Shown here: positions 36,091 through 47,381 of the stretch, piece after piece | Position numbering within the stretch: the stretch's first letter is position 1 | Layout: each line of letters starts with the position of its first letter | From: Stutzerimonas stutzeri | GTDB taxonomy: Bacteria; Pseudomonadota; Gammaproteobacteria; Pseudomonadales; Pseudomonadaceae | Length of the DNA stretch: 64,000 bases | NCBI RefSeq assembly: GCF_013522825.1 | Contig: NZ_JAAMQZ010000004.1 | Span: 118,754 to 182,753, forward strand | Direction of reading: 5' to 3' | The notes under the pieces: generated by a model | Databases searched by the model: none | Told to the model about the DNA's origin: nothing | The model's input: only the letters and a program-made list of their open reading frames with translations | Program-made: the position numbers and the translations under genes

Positions 36091-36708
36091 GTGGAAATAG
36101 CCTGTCTCGACCTGGAAGGTGTGCTGGTTCCGGAAATCTGGATCGCCTTTGCCGAGGCCACCGGAATCGAATCGCTGCGGGCGACCACGCGGGACATTCC
36201 CGACTACGACGTGCTGATGAAGCAGCGTCTGCGCATTCTCGATGAGCACGGCCTGAAGCTGGCCGACATCCAGAAGGTTATCGCCACCCTGAAACCGCTG
36301 GATGGCGCGGTGGAGTTCGTCGACTGGCTGCGCGAACGCTTCCAGGTGGTGATCCTCTCGGACACCTTCTACGAATTCTCCCAGCCGCTGATGCGCCAGC
36401 TGGGCTTCCCCACGCTGCTGTGCCATCGCCTGATCACCGACGAATCCGATCGTGTGGTGGATTATCAGCTGCGCCAGAAGGATCCCAAGCGCCAGTCGGT
36501 CCTGGCCTTCAAGAGCCTTTACTACCGCGTCATCGCGGCGGGTGATTCGTACAACGACACCACCATGCTCAGCGAAGCCCATGCCGGCATCCTCTTTCAC
36601 GCGCCGGACAATGTCATCGCCGAATTCCCACAATTCCCGGCGGTGCATACCTTCGACGAGCTGAAGCAGGAATTCATCAAGGCTTCGAACCGCAAGTTGG
36701 CGCTTTAA
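36091..36708 (+). CDS. thrH: Phosphoserine/homoserine phosphotransferase ThrH
   Basis: 205 residues from GTG 36091, with GAGGAG just upstream; this length matches ThrH of P. aeruginosa. HAD superfamily: nucleophile D7 in ACLDLEGVLVPE, motif II SDTFYEF, and motif IV GDSYNDTTML. It is a phosphoserine phosphatase that can also move the phosphate to homoserine, giving a link between serine and threonine synthesis. Note DLEG instead of the DxDGT of most HADs; the second acidic residue is replaced by E9, as in known ThrH. Divergent from cysH. Confidence 0.96.
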   Translation: MEIACLDLEGVLVPEIWIAFAEATGIESLRATTRDIPDYDVLMKQRLRILDEHGLKLADIQKVIATLKPLDGAVEFVDWLRERFQVVILSDTFYEFSQPLMRQLGFPTLLCHRLITDESDRVVDYQLRQKDPKRQSVLAFKSLYYRVIAAGDSYNDTTMLSEAHAGILFHAPDNVIAEFPQFPAVHTFDELKQEFIKASNRKLAL

Positions 36709-36715
36709 CGGCAAG

Positions 36716-36797
36716 AGCCGATAAGAGCGCTTGAGGCTAGAAGGCTGGACGAGAAAAGCCGATAAGAGTGCTTGAAGCTGGAAAGCTGGACGGAAAA
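36716..36797. repeat. Two tandem 41-bp repeats
   Basis: Two adjacent imperfect copies starting AGCCGATAAGAG at 36716 and 36757, each ending in a GCTGGACG segment. About 85 percent alike by eye. They lie directly after thrH and have no coding potential. Confidence 0.8.
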
Positions 36798-36849
36798 GCT
36801 TGATGGGGTTTTGGCATTAGGCTACACGCTGTCCAGCCTCCAGCCTCTG

Positions 36850-36919
36850 TAGGTCGGCTCACGCTTCACCGAGCCGACGAGCGGAGCCAGGTGGATGTAA
36901 AAAGCGGCATCCACCCTAC
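36850..36919. repeat. GGTGGAT/ATCCACC repeat, copy 1
   Basis: Contains two hairpins: GTCGGCTC/GAGCCGAC (36853-36878) and GGTGGATG/CATCCACC (36890-36915). It aligns with 47221-47321, sharing TAGG, the CACGCTT-ACCGA segment and the terminal CATCCACCCTACA. Located between thrH and the 3' end of pabB; the hairpins could also terminate transcription. Confidence 0.75.
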
Positions 36920-36927
36920 ATTGCAGC

Positions 36928-38274
36928 TTATAGCCCCTCCAGCGTCCCCAGCAGCACCTTCACCTTGTCGATCGACTCCTGATATTCGGCTTGCCATTCG
37001 GAGTCGGCGACGATGCCGCCACCGCCCCAGCAATTGATCTGTCCGTCCTGGACGAGCAGGGTGCGAATGGCGATGGAGCTGTCCATTTCCCCGCGCACAT
37101 CTATATACAGCAACGAGCCGCAGTAGATGGCACGACGGGTGGCTTCCAGTTCGTCGATGATCTGCATGGCGCGGATTTTCGGTGCGCCAGTAATCGAGCC
37201 ACCGGGAAAGCTGCCGGCCAGCAGGTCGAAGGCGTCCTTGTCTTCGGCAAGACGACCGCTGACGCAACTGACCAGATGGTGCACGTTGGGATAGCTTTCC
37301 AGCGCGAACAGCTCCGGCGTCTGCACGCTGCCGGTTCGGCAACTGCGGCCCAGATCGTTGCGCAGCAGGTCGACGATCATCAGGTTTTCGGCACGATCCT
37401 TCTGGCTGTCGAGCAGTGCTTGCGCCTGTGCGGCGTCGCTTGGCGCGTCATGCCCGCGAGGGCGCGTACCCTTGATCGGGCGCGTCTCCACCTCGCCCTG
37501 ACTCAGGCGCAGAAAGCGTTCCGGTGACAGGCTGGCGATAGCGCCGTGCTCCAGCGCCACAAAGCCCGAATAAGGTGTCGGACAGGCCGCACGCAGCGCC
37601 CGGTAGGCGACCCAGGCATCGCCCTGGCACGCGGCGCGAAAACGCTGGGCGAAATTCACCTGATAGCAATCGCCAGCCTGGATGTATTGCTGGATGCGTT
37701 CGATGGCCTGGCGATAGTCGTCCCTCTCCAGGTCGGCGGCAAAGGGGCCGAGCAGGGCAAAGCCTGTGCTGTCGTCAGCGTTCGAAGCGGCTGCCTCGAA
37801 GAGCCCGATCAAGCGTTCACGCTCATTGCCTGCCAGCGAAGGATGGAAGACCAACTGACTGCTGCGCTGCTGGTGATCGGTTATCAGCGCCCAGGGATAA
37901 AGCCCGAAGCGGGCGGCGGGAAAGTCGATATCGGCCTGCGCCTGCTGCGGCAACCTTTCCAGCAGCCTGCCGAAGTCGTAGCTGAGCAAGCCGAGCAGGC
38001 CGCCGATAAAGGGCAGTTCGCAACCCTCGGGTGCGCTGGCCGCGCCCAGTTGCCGCAAGGCCTGGCGTAAACGCTGGAAAAAGTCTGCTGCGGATTCTTC
38101 GGCAGTGGGTTGGAGAATCTGCTGCGGCCAGGCGCTCAGAAGATCGTAGCGTCCGCGCTCGGCGACCGGGCGGCCCGAGTCCAGCAGTACCGCGCCGGGG
38201 GCGTGGCGAATGCGCTCGAACCAGGGCGCGGGGTCGGCTTGATAGGGCAGTGGGTGCAGCGTGCAGATGGGCAT
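36928..38274 (-). CDS. pabB: Aminodeoxychorismate synthase component I PabB
   Basis: 448 residues from ATG 38274. A longer frame begins at a TTG at 38331, inside a truncated repeat, and is rejected. PabB converts chorismate and ammonia to 4-amino-4-deoxychorismate on the way to folate. The chorismate-binding domain has PIKGTRPRG (the lysine nucleophile of PabB; anthranilate synthases have alanine there), KDRAENLMIVDLLRNDLGR, and GGSITGAPKIRAMQIIDELE. The C-terminus is GGGIVADSEWQAEYQE. The amidotransferase PabA is not in the window. Confidence 0.95.
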   Translation of the reverse strand: MPICTLHPLPYQADPAPWFERIRHAPGAVLLDSGRPVAERGRYDLLSAWPQQILQPTAEESAADFFQRLRQALRQLGAASAPEGCELPFIGGLLGLLSYDFGRLLERLPQQAQADIDFPAARFGLYPWALITDHQQRSSQLVFHPSLAGNERERLIGLFEAAASNADDSTGFALLGPFAADLERDDYRQAIERIQQYIQAGDCYQVNFAQRFRAACQGDAWVAYRALRAACPTPYSGFVALEHGAIASLSPERFLRLSQGEVETRPIKGTRPRGHDAPSDAAQAQALLDSQKDRAENLMIVDLLRNDLGRSCRTGSVQTPELFALESYPNVHHLVSCVSGRLAEDKDAFDLLAGSFPGGSITGAPKIRAMQIIDELEATRRAIYCGSLLYIDVRGEMDSSIAIRTLLVQDGQINCWGGGGIVADSEWQAEYQESIDKVKVLLGTLEGL

Positions 38275-38299
38275 GGGCTGGGTCGGTGTGGGGCCGCTC

Positions 38300-38350
38300 G
38301 CAGGCTGTTGGAAAACTACCTGCGTTGGCAATACTTCGTTAAAAACAGCT
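38300..38350. repeat. Truncated copy of the folded 141-bp repeat
   Basis: GCAGGCTGTTGGAAAAC at 38300-38316 followed by a GCGTT-like segment and GTTAAAAACAGCT at 38338-38350 matches the first third of the elements at 13302-13442 and 52591-52732. The rest is missing. Confidence 0.65.
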
Positions 38351-38382
38351 TGCTGGTCATGGCGCGAGCGGCCCGGTGTGGA

Positions 38383-39369
38383 TCAGTCAGCGTGAGGCGG
38401 AACGTGCCCGAACAGCTCCTGGGCGAATTTCACCCGCTCTTCGGGCGTTTCCTTGATGCCTTTTTCCTTGAGTTCCGCCAGCCGGGTTTCCACCGCCTGC
38501 GCCCGGTGGGTCAGGCCGCAATCGTTGGCGATCTGGATGTTCAGGCCGGGGCGGGCGTTGAGTTCGAGGATCAGGGGACCTTTTTCCTCATCGAGCACCA
38601 TGTCGACGCCGATGTAGCCCAGGCCGCACAACTCATGGCAGCCGGCGGCGAGCGTCATGAAACCGTCCCAGTTGGGCAGTTGCACACCGTCCACCGCATT
38701 GGTGGTGTCGGGGTGCTTGGTGATCTTGTTGTTCAGCCAGGTGCCGCGCAGGGTGATGCCGGTGGCCAGGTCCACGCCGACGCCGATGGCGCCCTGGTGC
38801 AGGTTGGCCTTGCCGCCCGACTGGCGTGTGGGCAGACGCAGCATGGCCATCACCGGGTAGCCCATCAGCACGATGATGCGGATGTCCGGCACGCCTTCGT
38901 AGCTGATGCTCTTGAAGATCGGGTCGGGCGTCACGCGGTACTCGATCAGCGCACGGTCACGCAGGCCGCCCAGCGAGTAGAGGCCGGTGAGAATGTTGGA
39001 GATCTGATGTTCGATCTCCTCGTGGGTGATGATCTTGCCTGAAACCGTCCGGTAGCGGCCCTCGAAGCGATCGGCGATCACCAGGATGCCGTCGCCGCCG
39101 GCACCCTGGGCCGGCTTGACGACGAAGTCGGGGTGATCCTTGACGATCTCCTTGAGCTTCTCGATGTCCTTTTCGGTCTCGATGATGCCGTACATCTCCG
39201 GCACATCGATGTCGGCCTCGATGGCGCGCTCCTTGGTGATGATCTTGTCATCGACGATCGGATACAGGTTGCGCTTGTTGTACTTGAGCACGTAGTCCGC
39301 GTTGCGGCGGTTGATGCCCATGATCCCTTTGGCTTCCAGCGCCTTCCACGTCTTGATCAGACCGAACAT
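38383..39369 (-). CDS. RimK-like ATP-grasp ligase (alpha-L-glutamate ligase-like protein)
   Basis: 328 residues. ATP-grasp domains: FVVKPAQGAGGDGI (ATP-binding lysine loop), DIRIIVLMGYPVMAMLRLPT, GGKANLHQGAIGVGVD, and the metal site ILELNARPGLNIQIAN. The family joins an amino acid, often glutamate, to a protein or peptide. It is the last gene of a tight three-gene operon, 4 bases after the 7-TM transglutaminase-like gene. The target is unknown, although association with a membrane protein and a periplasmic protease suggests an envelope-related modification. Confidence 0.88.
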   Translation of the reverse strand: MFGLIKTWKALEAKGIMGINRRNADYVLKYNKRNLYPIVDDKIITKERAIEADIDVPEMYGIIETEKDIEKLKEIVKDHPDFVVKPAQGAGGDGILVIADRFEGRYRTVSGKIITHEEIEHQISNILTGLYSLGGLRDRALIEYRVTPDPIFKSISYEGVPDIRIIVLMGYPVMAMLRLPTRQSGGKANLHQGAIGVGVDLATGITLRGTWLNNKITKHPDTTNAVDGVQLPNWDGFMTLAAGCHELCGLGYIGVDMVLDEEKGPLILELNARPGLNIQIANDCGLTHRAQAVETRLAELKEKGIKETPEERVKFAQELFGHVPPHAD

Positions 39370-39373
39370 GGGC

Positions 39374-40900
39374 TCAATCCTTCAGAAAGGCTTTGAAACG
39401 AAACAGCTCGGTCAGGCGGTAGCCGCGGTAGCGACCCATCGCCAGCATGAAGCCCACCATGATCAGCAGCACCGCCGGGAAGGTGAAGATGAAGTAGGTC
39501 AGCTCTGGAATGTTCATCAGCATGAACGACAGGCTGGCCGCGATCAGGGTGCCGACCGCCACCTTAAAGGCGTGGCCGCCGCCGCGTTCTTCCCAGGTGA
39601 TGGACAGGCGTTCGATGGTCATGGTCAGGATCACCATCGGGAACAGCGATACCGAGAGGCCGCGTTCCAGCCCGAGCTTGTGACTGAACAGGCTGATCAC
39701 CGCAATCAGCACCACGACGAAGGTCAGCACCACCGACAGGCGCGGCAGCATCTGCAGCTTGAGGTGTTCCAGATACGAGCGCAGCGACAGGCCCAGCGCG
39801 GTGATCACGGTAAACAGGATGATGCCGAACCCGATCTGGGTTTCGCGGAAGGCGAGGGCGATCAGTACCGGGGTGAAGGTGCCGAGTGTCTGCAGGCCAC
39901 CGAGGTTGCGCAGGATCAGGATCACCAGCACGCCGATGGGGATCATGATCATGATCTGGTAGGTCTGCTGGGTCTGCAGCGGCAGGCCGTAGAGCGAGTA
40001 TTCGAGGAAATCCGCGTCGGTGTTCTCGTCGGTCAGCTTGGCCAGGCGAATAGCGTTCATCTCGCTGCTGTTGAGGGTGAAGGTCACCTGCGGGTTGCGT
40101 CCGCCTTCCAGGGTGACCAACGGCTCGTCGCCGGTCCACCAGACCAGGCGGTCCTGCGGCAGGCCCTGTTCGCCGGTTTCGGGGTTGAAGTACAGCCACC
40201 TGTCGCCATTGAAACTGCGCAGCCACAGCTCCGGCGTTTGCGCTACGTCGGACAGCAGTCGCACTGTATGCACGCGCTCCATGGGCACGTGGGCGATGGA
40301 CAGCAGCAATTCGATCACGCGAGCCTTGTTCGCCGTGGCCGAGTCGCCGCCGAGGAGCAGTTTCACGTTGTCATCATTGGCATTGTTGACACGCTTGATG
40401 GCTTCACTGATGAAGGTTTCGACGTCCGCCGAGTGCTGGCGAATCGGTGAGAGCAGGGCTTCGGCGGCGATTTTCTCCGCGCCTTCGACCGGAATGCTGT
40501 CGCGGAAGATCGGGCCGCTGGCCTTGGTCTGTTCGCCGCTATAACGCTTGGTCAGCACCAGGCGGTAATAGAGTGTCTGCTTGCCCGTGACGCGGCGCGC
40601 CGACCAGGTGACCCGGCGGTTGCCATCGGCGCGGTTGATGCTGACGCCATAGTTGTTGGAGATGAAACTCTCGTTGAGGCTGACGAATTCCTGATTCAGC
40701 GGCGGCACGTACATCTGCAGCTTGACCGGCTCGCGCGGATTGGCCTGGAACTCGACCTTGGCATCGATATTCCACAGATCATCGGTTTCGTCTTCGGTCA
40801 CCGGAATGCCGAGAATGAAGATCTGGTAGGCCGTTATCGCAATGCCCAGCGTGACAAGCAGGAAGATCAGGACTTTCAGATGCAGGGTTAGCGCGCGCAT
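39374..40900 (-). CDS. Inactive transglutaminase-like protein with seven membrane helices
   Basis: 508 residues from ATG 40900; the upstream frame to 40981 overlaps the protease gene and is rejected. One N-terminal helix (about 7-27), a periplasmic region of about 250 residues, then about seven membrane helices (300-500). The periplasmic part resembles a transglutaminase core, but where the catalytic cysteine should be the sequence reads SATANKARVIELLLS, so it is called inactive. It lies 4 bases from each neighbour. Its likely role is a membrane platform or sensor for the protease and ligase; inference from context. Confidence 0.88.
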   Translation of the reverse strand: MRALTLHLKVLIFLLVTLGIAITAYQIFILGIPVTEDETDDLWNIDAKVEFQANPREPVKLQMYVPPLNQEFVSLNESFISNNYGVSINRADGNRRVTWSARRVTGKQTLYYRLVLTKRYSGEQTKASGPIFRDSIPVEGAEKIAAEALLSPIRQHSADVETFISEAIKRVNNANDDNVKLLLGGDSATANKARVIELLLSIAHVPMERVHTVRLLSDVAQTPELWLRSFNGDRWLYFNPETGEQGLPQDRLVWWTGDEPLVTLEGGRNPQVTFTLNSSEMNAIRLAKLTDENTDADFLEYSLYGLPLQTQQTYQIMIMIPIGVLVILILRNLGGLQTLGTFTPVLIALAFRETQIGFGIILFTVITALGLSLRSYLEHLKLQMLPRLSVVLTFVVVLIAVISLFSHKLGLERGLSVSLFPMVILTMTIERLSITWEERGGGHAFKVAVGTLIAASLSFMLMNIPELTYFIFTFPAVLLIMVGFMLAMGRYRGYRLTELFRFKAFLKD

Positions 40901-40904
40901 GGGG

Positions 40905-41441
40905 TCACTCGTCAGCGTCGGATTCGGTGATGCAGCCGGGCTTGCCGGCGACGTAAGTAAGGCTTGGATCGACCAGCGCACCGAAGCGGGTCAGGGCATC
41001 GGAACCAATCAGAAGTGGGTATTGGAAAGCGCTGCGGTCCGTGAGGTTCACTTCAATGGTGCGCAGTGCCTTGCCCATGCACAGCTCAAGCTCGATGACG
41101 GGACGCGCCGTGTAGGTTTTTTCTTCTTCCGGGTCGAAGTCTCCGGCACGCCGCTTGATCTTGCTGATACGCGCCAGCGGACGTTCGATGGGGTGGCTGT
41201 GCGCGCTGTCGATGGCCAGATAAAAGCGTACCCAGGACTCTCCGTTGCGCTTGAAACGAGTGATGTCGCTTGCGCTGAGCGAAGCCGTCTGGGCACCGGT
41301 GTCGAGCTTGGCGGGCACTTCCAGACCGAAGTCAGGCAGCGCCACATGTTCGTTCAGTCCATAAATGGTCTTGTCGGCGGCCAGGCCAATCGAGGGCGAG
41401 AAACATGCGCAGAGCAGCAGGGAGTAGGCTTTGACTCTCAT
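40905..41441 (-). CDS. Retropepsin-like aspartic protease (RimK-associated)
   Basis: 178 residues. An N-terminal signal peptide (about 1-21, SLLLCACFSPSIGLA) exports it. The catalytic motif of retropepsin-like proteases is D47-T-G-A in PAKLDTGAQTASL, and the second half has YPLLIGSDALTRFGALVDP. Databases often call this family ATP-dependent zinc protease, a name that fits the sequence poorly: I see neither an ATP-binding nor a zinc motif. First gene of the three-gene operon. Confidence 0.88.
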   Translation of the reverse strand: MRVKAYSLLLCACFSPSIGLAADKTIYGLNEHVALPDFGLEVPAKLDTGAQTASLSASDITRFKRNGESWVRFYLAIDSAHSHPIERPLARISKIKRRAGDFDPEEEKTYTARPVIELELCMGKALRTIEVNLTDRSAFQYPLLIGSDALTRFGALVDPSLTYVAGKPGCITESDADE

Positions 41442-41622
41442 GGAACCTGTGGTCTTCGAGATTGGAAAACGAATGGCCGGAACCGGCCCATGCTTTTGTC
41501 ATTGTTGCCGCAGGCGGGCGCCGACACTGCAAAGGCCAGCATTCTAGCATGCTGGTTTCAGGGTCGCGACAGCGTAACCGGACGGCTCGAACAGCACCTG
41601 TGCCATCTCCGACTTTAGTCAT

Positions 41623-41634
41623 ATTGTTGACAAT
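41623..41634. promoter_or_regulatory. Candidate GntR/FadR-type operator 1
   Basis: ATTGT-TG-ACAAT, a 12-bp inverted repeat about 77 bases before the GntR regulator start. It has the GT-N(0-3)-AC core of FadR-subfamily sites. A second copy of the core lies at 41700-41707. Confidence 0.55.
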
Positions 41635-41699
41635 TATCCCTGTGCTGATTTGACTGCTGGGCAATCGCGGCGTAATTTGCGGGCATTGAAATGGTCAAG

Positions 41700-41707
41700 T
41701 GTTGACA
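41700..41707. promoter_or_regulatory. Candidate GntR/FadR-type operator 2
   Basis: TGTTGACA immediately before the regulator ATG, repeating the core of the site at 41623-41634. Two sites flanking the promoter region fit autoregulation of the prp operon. Confidence 0.45.
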
Positions 41708-41710
41708 ATC

Positions 41711-42436
41711 ATGCTCGATACACTGGAATTTCCCACGGCAATACAGCAAGCGGACAGCGGCACGCTGTCCGAGCACGTGTTCCGGCTGATCCAGGCGGCC
41801 ATCGTCAAGGGCGATATTGCGCCGGGCAGCAAGATTTCCGAACCGGAATTGGCGCGTACCTACGGCATCAGTCGCGGTCCGCTGCGTGAGGCGATTCACC
41901 GCCTCGAAGGGCAGAAGCTGCTGGTGCGCATTCCCCATGTGGGCGCCCGCGTGGTCTCGCTCAGCCATGCCGAACTGATCGAACTCTATGAAATCCGCGA
42001 GTCACTGGAAGGCATGGCCTGCCGGCTGGCTGCCGAGCGCATGAGCGACGCCGAGATCGAAGAGCTGCGCCGCGTGCTGGGTACGCACGAACGCGACGAG
42101 GCCTTCCAGGCGGGCGTCGGTTATTACCAGCAGGAAGGCGATTTCGATTTCCATTACCGGATCATCCAGGGCAGCGGCAACCGCACCCTGGCCAAGCTGT
42201 TGTGCGACGAGCTTTACCAGCTGGTGCGCATGTACCGCATCCAATTTTCCACCACACCGAACCGTCCGCATCAGGCCTTCGCCGAACACCATCGCATCCT
42301 CGATGCCATCGCCGAACGCGATGGCGAGCTGGCGGAGCTGCTGATGCGCCGCCATATCGCCGCTTCCAAGCGCAATGTTGAGCGCCACTTCAAGGGCGTT
42401 CTCGAACACACACCATATAAAAGGGGTAATGCATGA
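41711..42436 (+). CDS. GntR family (FadR subfamily) regulator of the methylcitrate cycle
   Basis: 241 residues from ATG 41711; GTG 41699 and TTG 41702 are possible but overlap an operator-like site. The N-terminal winged helix contains [31 protein letters not shown], where SRGPLREA is the recognition helix. The C-terminal FCD domain has the metal/ligand histidines in DFHYRI and EHHRIL and the helix [11 protein letters not shown]. Its stop overlaps the prpB ATG, so regulator and operon are coupled. Likely ligand: a methylcitrate-cycle intermediate; inferred from position. Confidence 0.88.
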   Translation: MLDTLEFPTAIQQADSGTLSEHVFRLIQAAIVKGDIAPGSKISEPELARTYGISRGPLREAIHRLEGQKLLVRIPHVGARVVSLSHAELIELYEIRESLEGMACRLAAERMSDAEIEELRRVLGTHERDEAFQAGVGYYQQEGDFDFHYRIIQGSGNRTLAKLLCDELYQLVRMYRIQFSTTPNRPHQAFAEHHRILDAIAERDGELAELLMRRHIAASKRNVERHFKGVLEHTPYKRGNA

Positions 42437-43320
42437 CTCTTCCTTCTGCCGGTCAGCGTTTCCGTGACGCCGTGGCCAGTGAACATCCGCTGCAGGTCGT
42501 CGGCGCCATCAACGCCAACCATGCCCTGCTGGCCAAGCGCGCCGGCTTCAAGGCCATCTACCTGTCCGGTGGCGGTGTCGCCGCCGGTTCGCTGGGACTG
42601 CCGGATCTGGGTATCACCGGACTCGACGACGTGCTGACCGACGTGCGTCGTATCACTGATGTCTGCGATCTGCCTCTGCTGGTGGATGTGGACACCGGCT
42701 TCGGCTCCTCGGCCTTCAACGTGGCGCGTACCGTCAAGTCGATGATCAAGTTCGGTGCGGCGGCGATCCACATCGAGGATCAGGTCGGCGCCAAGCGCTG
42801 CGGCCACCGTCCCAACAAGGAAATCGTCTCCCAGCAGGAAATGGTCGACCGCATCAAGGCCGCCGTCGATGCCCGTACCGATGACAGCTTCGTGATCATG
42901 GCGCGTACCGATGCGCTGGCCGTCGAAGGCCTGAATGCCGCTCTGGATCGCGCCGCTGCCTGCATCGAGGCCGGCGCCGACATGATCTTCCCGGAAGCCA
43001 TCACCGAACTGGCCATGTACAAGACCTTCGCCGACCGCGTGAAAGCGCCGATCCTGGCCAACATCACCGAATTCGGCGCCACGCCGCTGTACACCACCGA
43101 AGAACTGGCCAGCGTCGACGTGTCCCTGGTGCTGTACCCCTTGTCGGCGTTCCGCGCCATGAACAAGGCGGCGGAGAATGTCTACACCGCGCTGCGCCGC
43201 GACGGCACGCAGAAGAATGTGGTCGACACCATGCAGACCCGGATGGAGCTGTACGACCGCATCAACTACCACGCCTTCGAGCAAAGCCTCGATGCGCTGT
43301 TCGCCCAGAAGAAGAGCTGA
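42433..43320 (+). CDS. prpB: 2-methylisocitrate lyase PrpB
   Basis: 295 residues. It cleaves 2-methylisocitrate to pyruvate and succinate, the last step of the methylcitrate cycle. Isocitrate-lyase superfamily barrel with catalytic loop KRCGH (C123) preceded by HIEDQVGA, and the metal site [25 protein letters not shown] is typical of PrpB. The ATG overlaps the gntR stop by four bases. The next gene, prpC, follows after 97 bases. Confidence 0.96.
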   Translation: MTLPSAGQRFRDAVASEHPLQVVGAINANHALLAKRAGFKAIYLSGGGVAAGSLGLPDLGITGLDDVLTDVRRITDVCDLPLLVDVDTGFGSSAFNVARTVKSMIKFGAAAIHIEDQVGAKRCGHRPNKEIVSQQEMVDRIKAAVDARTDDSFVIMARTDALAVEGLNAALDRAAACIEAGADMIFPEAITELAMYKTFADRVKAPILANITEFGATPLYTTEELASVDVSLVLYPLSAFRAMNKAAENVYTALRRDGTQKNVVDTMQTRMELYDRINYHAFEQSLDALFAQKKS

Positions 43321-43417
43321 GTGGTGGCTGGCTCCGACCGTCATGACGCTCGGAGTCGGCGGGTCTTCATCGATGCAAGTTGAAATATCCCGAATAAATC
43401 CAATAAGGAGATAACCC

Positions 43418-44545
43418 ATGGCTGAAGCAAAAGTATTGACCGGGGCAGGCCTTCGCGGCCAGATCGCAGGTCAGACTGCACTGTGCACCGTCGGCAAGAC
43501 CGGCGCCGGGCTGACCTATCGCGGCTACGACGTGCGCGATCTGGCTGCTGAATGCGATTTCGAGGAAGTGGCCTACCTGCTGTTCTACGGTGAACTGCCC
43601 ACCGGCGAGCAACTGGTTGCCTACAAGAACCGCCTGAAGACCCTGCGTGACCTGCCGCAGACCCTCAAGGAAGTGCTGGAGCGCATCCCGGCCAGCGCTC
43701 ACCCGATGGATGTCATGCGTACCGGCACCTCGATGCTGGGCAATCTGGAGCCTGAAGTCAGCTTCGAGCAGCAGCGCGATGTCGCCGAGCGCCTGATGGC
43801 CGCTTACCCGGCGATCATGTGCTACTGGTACCGCTACAGCCATGAAGGTGTACGGATCAACTGTACCAGCGACGAAGACACCCTGGGCGGCCACTTCCTC
43901 GCGCTGTTGCACGGCAAGAAGCCGAGCGACCTGCACGTCAAGGTGATGAACGTTTCGCTGATCCTCTACGCGGAGCATGAGTTCAATGCCTCGACCTTCA
44001 CCGCGCGCGTCTGTGCCTCGACCCTGTCCGACCTCTACTCCTGCGTGACCGGCGCCATCGGTTCGCTGCGTGGCCCGCTGCACGGCGGCGCCAACGAGGC
44101 GGCAATGGACATGATCGAGCAGTGGAAGAGCCCCGAAGAGGCCCGCGAAGCCATCCTCGGCATGCTCGAGCGCAAGGACAAGATCATGGGCTTCGGTCAC
44201 GCCATCTATAGCGTTTCCGACCCGCGCAACGAGGTCATCAAGGTCTGGGCCAAGCAGCTGGCCGACGAAGTTGGCGACACCGTGCTCTATCCGGTATCGG
44301 TAGCCGTCGACGAGACCATGTGGGAGCAGAAGAAGCTCTTCCCCAACGCCGACTTCTACCATGCCTCGGCCTACCACTTCATGGGCATTCCCACCAAGCT
44401 GTTCACGCCGATCTTTGTCTGCTCGCGTGTAACCGGCTGGGCCTCCCATGTGTTCGAACAGCGCGGCAACAACCGGATCATTCGGCCAAGCGCCGATTAC
44501 ATCGGTCCGGAACAGCGCAAGGTCGTACCGATCGCCGAGCGTTGA
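43418..44545 (+). CDS. prpC: 2-methylcitrate synthase PrpC
   Basis: 375 residues, the length of the small bacterial citrate/methylcitrate synthases. It condenses propionyl-CoA with oxaloacetate. Signatures are GLTYRGYDVRDLAAECDFEEVAYLL, GPLHGGANEAA (histidine loop), and MGFGHAIYSVSDPRNEVIK (second histidine; methylcitrate synthases have this YxVxDPR form). The ATG follows AAGGAGATAACCC. Second gene of the prp operon. Confidence 0.96.
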   Translation: MAEAKVLTGAGLRGQIAGQTALCTVGKTGAGLTYRGYDVRDLAAECDFEEVAYLLFYGELPTGEQLVAYKNRLKTLRDLPQTLKEVLERIPASAHPMDVMRTGTSMLGNLEPEVSFEQQRDVAERLMAAYPAIMCYWYRYSHEGVRINCTSDEDTLGGHFLALLHGKKPSDLHVKVMNVSLILYAEHEFNASTFTARVCASTLSDLYSCVTGAIGSLRGPLHGGANEAAMDMIEQWKSPEEAREAILGMLERKDKIMGFGHAIYSVSDPRNEVIKVWAKQLADEVGDTVLYPVSVAVDETMWEQKKLFPNADFYHASAYHFMGIPTKLFTPIFVCSRVTGWASHVFEQRGNNRIIRPSADYIGPEQRKVVPIAER

Positions 44546-44619
44546 TCGGATAAGGGGGAGACCGCGAGGGCTCCCCTTTCCTTGCTTCACGGAACATTAC
44601 TGGATTGAGTTCTTCCGGC

Positions 44620-47220
<2,601 letters not shown>

Positions 47221-47223
<3 letters not shown>

Positions 47224-47321
47224 GGTGGATCACGCTTTACCGATTCACCGGGTGGCGTTCCACCGGGTGGCGATCCACCGAGCGGTGTCGGGGTGGATGT
47301 CAGAAGCGACATCCACCCTAC
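47221..47321. repeat. GGTGGAT/ATCCACC repeat, copy 2
   Basis: Begins TAGGGTGGAT (overlapping the acnD stop) and ends ATCCACCCTA, with a perfect 11-bp hairpin GGGTGGATGTC/GACATCCACCC at 47291-47318. It aligns with 36850-36919. It separates acnD from prpF inside the prp operon. Confidence 0.8.
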
Positions 47322-47381
47322 ACCCGCATTCCATTCCCGCTGCCGCCCTCTGGCGGCAGCGTTTCATGAGGACTCGTTTTC

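Noticed and set aside
36716..36797. Possible CRISPR array
   Set aside because: Only two adjacent 41-bp units with no spacer between them and no cas genes.
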